Positions 62,076 through 64,000 of a DNA stretch of 64,000 nt are shown here, one piece after another. The stretch is from the NCBI GenBank assembly GCA_900767955.1, contig CAAGBC010000017.1:51955-115954 (forward strand), given 5' to 3'. The notes under the pieces were generated by a model, which made no database searches, had not been told where the DNA came from, and saw nothing but the letters and a program-made list of their open reading frames with translations. Within the stretch, counting starts at the first letter, position 1. Each line of letters begins with the position of its first letter. Position numbers and translations under genes: made by a program. This stretch comes from Spirochaetia bacterium. Lineage in GTDB: Bacteria > Spirochaetota > Spirochaetia > Treponematales > Treponemataceae.

Positions 62076-63497
62076 TTGGCAAAGTCAGTAAAAGATATCA
62101 TCAAAATGATTGAAGAAAATGATATTAAAATGGTGGATTTTAAAATGGTGGACATTAATGGTCAGTTCCGCCATGTGACAATTCCTGCAAAAAACTTTTC
62201 TGAAGATACTATGAAAAGTGGAATTGGTTTTGACGCTTCTAATTACGGTTATGCTGTGGTTGAAAAAAGTGATATGGTTTTTATTCCAGACCCAGACACA
62301 GCTTGTATTGACCCATTCTGCGAAATTCCAACTCTTTCTATGACTGGAAACGCAATGATTATTGATAAGGAAAATCGTCCTTTGGCTCAGTATCCACGCA
62401 ATATTGTTTTGGCTGCTGAAAAATATATGAAAGATTCTGGAATCGCTGATGAAATGTTGATTTTACCAGAATTTGAATTTTACTTATTCGACAATGTAGG
62501 CTGGAAAGTAGCTCCAAATTATAATGGCGTTGAAATTGATGTTAATCAGGCTCACTGGAACAGCGATGTTGAAGGCATGGGTTGTGTTATTCCAAAACAA
62601 AAGGCTTATCATGTTGCAAAACCTTTTGACGCAAGTTATGAATGTCGCTCTGAAATGTGTTTATTAATGGAAGATATGGGAATCCATGTAAAATATCATC
62701 ACCCAGAAGTTGGCGCTGCTGGTCAGTTTGAAATTGAACCTCAGCTTGGTCAGATGTCTAAAATGGCTGACGCAACTATGATGATTAAATATATTATCCA
62801 TAATACAGCTATGAAATATGGCAAAACTGCTACTTTTATGCCAAAACCTGTTATGGGTGAAGCAGGAAACGGTATGCATGTTCATATGCTTTTGCTTAAA
62901 AATGGCGAACCTGTTTTCTCTGATGATAATGGATATTCTAATCTAAGTGAAACTGCTCATTACTTCATGGGTGGTCTTTTGAAACATATTGCTTCTTTGT
63001 GTGCAATTACAAACCCAAGTACAAACTCTTTCAAACGTCTTGTTCCTGGTTTTGAAGCTCCTGTTACAGTTGGTTATGCAACTTCTAACCGTTCAGCTGT
63101 TATTCGTATTCCAGCTTATGCAAAATCACCAAAAATGCGTCGTTTTGAAATTCGTAACCCTGATGCAACTTGTAATCCATACTTTGCTTATGCTGCAATT
63201 TTGATGGCTGGTCTTGACGGAATTAAAAACAAGATTGACCCACATGCAAATGGTTGGGGACCTTATGATGTAAACTTGTACACTCTTTCTGATGAAGAAA
63301 AAGCAAAGTTGACAAGTCTTCCTACATCATTGGATCAGGCTTTGGATGCTTTGGAAAAAGACCACGACTATTTGACAGCTGGTGGCGTTTTCCCAGAAGA
63401 ACTTTTGACAAAGTTTATTGCTACAAAACGCGCTGAATGTCGCGAAATGAATGCAATTCCAACTCCTGCTGAGTTTGAAAAGTATTATAATTTGTAG
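62076..63497 (+). CDS. glnA: Glutamine synthetase, type I
   Basis: 473 residues from the TTG at 62076, five bases behind GGAGG; an in-frame TTG at 62064 overlaps the binding site. The N-terminus (SVKDIIKMIEENDIKMVDFK) and catalytic segments PEFEFYLFD, GNGMHVHM, NRSAVIRIP and RRFEIRNPDATCNPYFA are clear. The region NLYTLSDEE keeps the tyrosine that adenylyltransferase modifies, so it is GSI-beta type. The stop is TAG, shared with the repeat that starts at 63495. It assimilates ammonia into glutamine. Confidence 0.96.
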   Translation: MAKSVKDIIKMIEENDIKMVDFKMVDINGQFRHVTIPAKNFSEDTMKSGIGFDASNYGYAVVEKSDMVFIPDPDTACIDPFCEIPTLSMTGNAMIIDKENRPLAQYPRNIVLAAEKYMKDSGIADEMLILPEFEFYLFDNVGWKVAPNYNGVEIDVNQAHWNSDVEGMGCVIPKQKAYHVAKPFDASYECRSEMCLLMEDMGIHVKYHHPEVGAAGQFEIEPQLGQMSKMADATMMIKYIIHNTAMKYGKTATFMPKPVMGEAGNGMHVHMLLLKNGEPVFSDDNGYSNLSETAHYFMGGLLKHIASLCAITNPSTNSFKRLVPGFEAPVTVGYATSNRSAVIRIPAYAKSPKMRRFEIRNPDATCNPYFAYAAILMAGLDGIKNKIDPHANGWGPYDVNLYTLSDEEKAKLTSLPTSLDQALDALEKDHDYLTAGGVFPEELLTKFIATKRAECREMNAIPTPAEFEKYYNL

Positions 63498-63579
63498 CTT
63501 CGGCTTCGCTCAGCTACCGATAGAAGACTATGTTCGCTTAACACTTCCGGTTGGTGAGCGTAGTCGAACCAATGGAAGT
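63495..63579. repeat. Repeat unit at the glnA stop codon
   Basis: 63495-63518 (TAGCTTCGGCTTCGCTCAGC and TACC) matches 63880-63903 at 22 of 24 bases. It continues CGATAGAAGACTATG, similar to the 24-bp unit repeated at the window end. CTTCCGGTTGGT (63544-63555) and ACCAATGGAAG (63568-63578) form an imperfect hairpin around GAGCGTAGTCGA. Confidence 0.7.
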
Positions 63580-63588
63580 GGTGCTCAT

Positions 63589-63882
63589 TTGAAAGGTTTT
63601 GTCTATATTTTAAAATGTAATAATGGACAGTATTACACAGGAAGTACTTCTAATTTAGAAAGAAGACTTGAACAACACAAAAATGGAGAGGGTGCTAGAT
63701 TTACTAAACAACATCTTCCTGTGGAACTAGTATATGTAGAAGAATTTTCAAGAATAGATGAAGCTTTTTACAGGGAAAAGCAAATTCAAGGTTGGTCTAG
63801 AAAAAAGAAAGAAGCTTTGATTAATTCTGACTTTGAAGAATTACATAAATTATCTGAATGTAAAAATGATTCGCATTGTTAG
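63589..63882 (+). CDS. GIY-YIG nuclease-family protein
   Basis: 97 residues if started at the TTG at 63589; no ATG lies close and an in-frame start at 63451 inside glnA is unlikely. The GIY-YIG core is KGFVYILKCNNGQYYTGSTS (Y-x-L...YYTGxT variant), NLERRLEQHKNGEGARFTK and a late EAFYREKQIQGWSRKKK (catalytic Glu and arginine-lysine end). This is the UPF0213 small group. It is enclosed by the repeat family at 63495 and 63880, and its TAG stop is the first bases of the second repeat. Confidence 0.78.
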   Translation: MKGFVYILKCNNGQYYTGSTSNLERRLEQHKNGEGARFTKQHLPVELVYVEEFSRIDEAFYREKQIQGWSRKKKEALINSDFEELHKLSECKNDSHC

Positions 63883-64000
63883 CTTCGACTACGCTCAGCT
63901 ACCAATAAAGGACTACGCTCAGCTACCAATAAAGGACTACGCTCAGCTACCAATAAAGGACTACGCTCAGCTACCAATAAAGGACTACGCTCAGCTACCA
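63880..64000. repeat. 24-bp tandem repeat array, running off the window
   Basis: After TAGCTTC (63880-63886) the unit GACTACGCTCAGC plus TACCAATAAAG is repeated without change at 63887, 63911, 63935, 63959 and 63983 (last one cut by the edge): 4.75 copies. There are no spacers, so it is not CRISPR. Confidence 0.95.

Noticed and set aside
61894..62091. 65-codon open frame before glnA
   Set aside because: It runs through the GC-rich repeat and over the glnA promoter and binding site; composition is not protein-like.
63887..64000. Possible CRISPR array at the window end
   Set aside because: The 24-base units follow each other without spacers and no cas gene is present. It is a simple tandem repeat.

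Overview
The window is AT-rich chromosomal DNA of a spirochaete, most likely a gut- or rumen-type Treponema. The evidence is the gene content: a MoxR/DUF58/Bat cluster, potABCD, a class III adenylate cyclase with a phosphorelay next to it, several Treponema-style lipoproteins, and many GC-rich interspersed palindromic repeats in an otherwise low-GC background. I infer the genus from content and style; no rRNA or tRNA gene is present to confirm it. There is no plasmid backbone, prophage, transposase or CRISPR array.

Layout. 1-5.6 kb: branched-chain amino acid exporter azlCD and polyamine importer potABCD. 5.6-14.4 kb: a c-di-GMP enzyme, a resolvase-like nuclease, an OmpA-like protein, a RecQ helicase, an isolated hisH-hisF pair with a DUF2156 gene, queD and a HAD phosphatase. 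14.4-25.4 kb: glutamate decarboxylase acid-resistance pair gadB-gadC, an ABC exporter, a Spx/ArsC-like protein, a patatin, a serine hydrolase, a Na/Pi symporter and an OLD-type ATPase/nuclease. 25.4-26 kb: GC-rich repeat island. 26-36 kb: a GldA/F/G-like ABC operon, pth, mazG, a ClpP-type peptidase, an acetyltransferase, an RNA-binding protein and a metallo-hydrolase. 36-46 kb: phosphoesterase, ybaK, purB, then a signalling block (adenylate cyclase, REC-STAS-REC protein, sensorless hybrid kinase, PHP phosphatase), a DksA-type protein and infA. 46-54.5 kb: DnaJ-like and Smr proteins and the moxR-DUF58-bat operon on the minus strand. 54.5-64 kb: aminotransferase, orphan binding lipoprotein, small alarmone synthetase, OxlT-like carrier, tautomerase, Ham1-type pyrophosphatase, glnA, and a small GIY-YIG nuclease set between repeats.

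Two signals cut across the window and are not explained by the genes. First, a family of structured leader elements (hairpin P1, a P2 hairpin built on GTTTGC-GTT-GCAAAC, then P3 and P4, ending at the Shine-Dalgarno sequence). It occurs in sense orientation in front of at least four unrelated genes: the gldA-like gene, the RRM-protein gene, the Smr gene, and a small membrane-protein gene where it is a tandem pair. The P2 hairpin alone lies before potD. Stems are kept while paired bases change, which points to a cis-acting RNA. Second, about fifteen genes have a well-formed sigma70-type -10 box 6 to 10 bases before the start codon and no Shine-Dalgarno sequence, usually with a -35 box exactly 17 bases further upstream. 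They should be transcribed as leaderless or nearly leaderless mRNAs. A third unusual feature is at the right edge, where glnA and the GIY-YIG gene both take their TAG stop codon from the first bases of the same repeat, which then continues as a 24-bp tandem array.

All homology statements come from reading motifs by eye. No database search was run.
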